The notes beneath the pieces were generated by a model, which saw only the letters and a list, made by a program, of their open reading frames with translations, was not told the origin of the DNA and did no database searches. A stretch of DNA of 64,000 nt from Stutzerimonas degradans (lineage in GTDB: Bacteria > Pseudomonadota > Gammaproteobacteria > Pseudomonadales > Pseudomonadaceae), in contig NZ_JAMOHV010000002.1 in NCBI RefSeq assembly GCF_024448505.1, positions 124,001 through 188,000 on the forward strand, written 5' to 3'. Below are positions 63,786-64,000 of the stretch, in pieces. The position numbers and the translations under genes are program-made. Each line of letters opens with the position of its first letter. Positions within the stretch are counted from its first letter, which is position 1.

Positions 63786-64000
63786 ATGAGCAACGCACGC
63801 CAGGCCCAGCACCCCATCGCCTCGTCCTTCACCGCGCGCTGGTCGCCGCGCGCCTTCGACGGCCAGCCACTGAGCGAAGCGCGGATGCGCTCGCTGTTCG
63901 AGGCGGCCCGCTGGGCGCCCTCGGCCTACAACTTCCAGCCGTGGCGTTTCTGCTACGCGCTCGCCGGCACGCCGCACTTCGAGGATTTCGTCGCCCTGCT
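63786..64000 (+). CDS. nitroreductase family protein (5' part, runs off window)
   Basis: 71 codons are visible, starting MSNARQAQHPIASSFTARWSPRAFDG. The FMN-binding N-terminal signature RWSPRAFDGQPLSEARMRSLFEAARWAPSAYNFQPWRF is clear. CAGGAG lies 5 nt before ATG 63786. FMN oxidoreductase; substrate unknown. The 3' end is outside the window. Confidence 0.85.
   Translation, partial: MSNARQAQHPIASSFTARWSPRAFDGQPLSEARMRSLFEAARWAPSAYNFQPWRFCYALAGTPHFEDFVAL

Overview
The window looks like chromosome of a high-GC gammaproteobacterium of the Pseudomonas/Stutzerimonas (P. stutzeri) type. The reasons are pseudomonad gene orders (perM-like/hda beside purMN; dapC to dapD to csdAE), a P. stutzeri-style tsdBA cytochrome pair, a Pseudomonas-style cobalamin cluster, and intergenic GTAGGGTGG...CCACC hairpin repeats. 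It is mostly core metabolism. I see no tRNA, rRNA, CRISPR, prophage or insertion sequence.

Layout. 1-4373: four overlapping minus-strand genes for a catecholate siderophore (entC, entE, entB and the start of an EntF-like NRPS) behind a Fur box, with a divergent exported SGNH-type hydrolase (4549-6111). 6114-12441: hda, an AI-2E-type permease and a DUF2066 protein facing purM-purN-DUF3108-lipoprotein. 12488-17843: dapC, two small unknown genes, a thioredoxin-like gene, an ArsC/Spx-like gene, dapD, csdA and csdE. 17862-23474: a FabH-like ketosynthase, the tsdBA thiosulfate dehydrogenase pair, two small genes and a di-heme peroxidase-like protein. 23611-34085: signalling and transport genes (ankyrin, MASE2-GGDEF, SIMPL, DUF1992, TerC-CBS, dicarboxylate symporter plus ion channel, chemoreceptor, MFS exporter). 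34226-37629: modE-modABC with an upstream palindrome. 37636-39098: ridA and a divergent LysR gene. 39095-50785: a long minus-strand vitamin B12 block under a cobalamin riboswitch (btuB, a BtuM-like protein, cobO, cobB, bluB, cbiB, cobD, cobQ, cobU, cobT, cobC, cobS). 50952-53496: a phosphoesterase, two NlpC/P60 lipoproteins and the end of the cyd operon. 53200-56558: cydP-cydA-cydB-cydX-ybgE. 56853-64000: hypotheticals, a Tag-like glycosylase, a DAHP synthase with a complex leader, a ClpP-fold protein, two PhnB-like proteins, an RNase Z-like protein, a GFA protein and a partial nitroreductase.

The most interesting structure lies upstream of the DAHP synthase gene (58793-59884). A promoter (60302-60331) leads into a 42-codon peptide whose tail carries six aromatic codons in seven. 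A strong Rho-independent terminator follows. After it comes a second, Tyr-rich 32-codon peptide, and a small hairpin just before the synthase ribosome-binding site. I read this as a two-stage aromatic amino acid sensor: transcription attenuation followed by a second, possibly translational, leader.

Other items worth attention are the BtuM-like cobalamin transporter between btuB and cobO, an ion channel with a changed selectivity filter coupled to a dicarboxylate symporter, and the small cytochrome bd subunits CydP and CydX, both easily missed.
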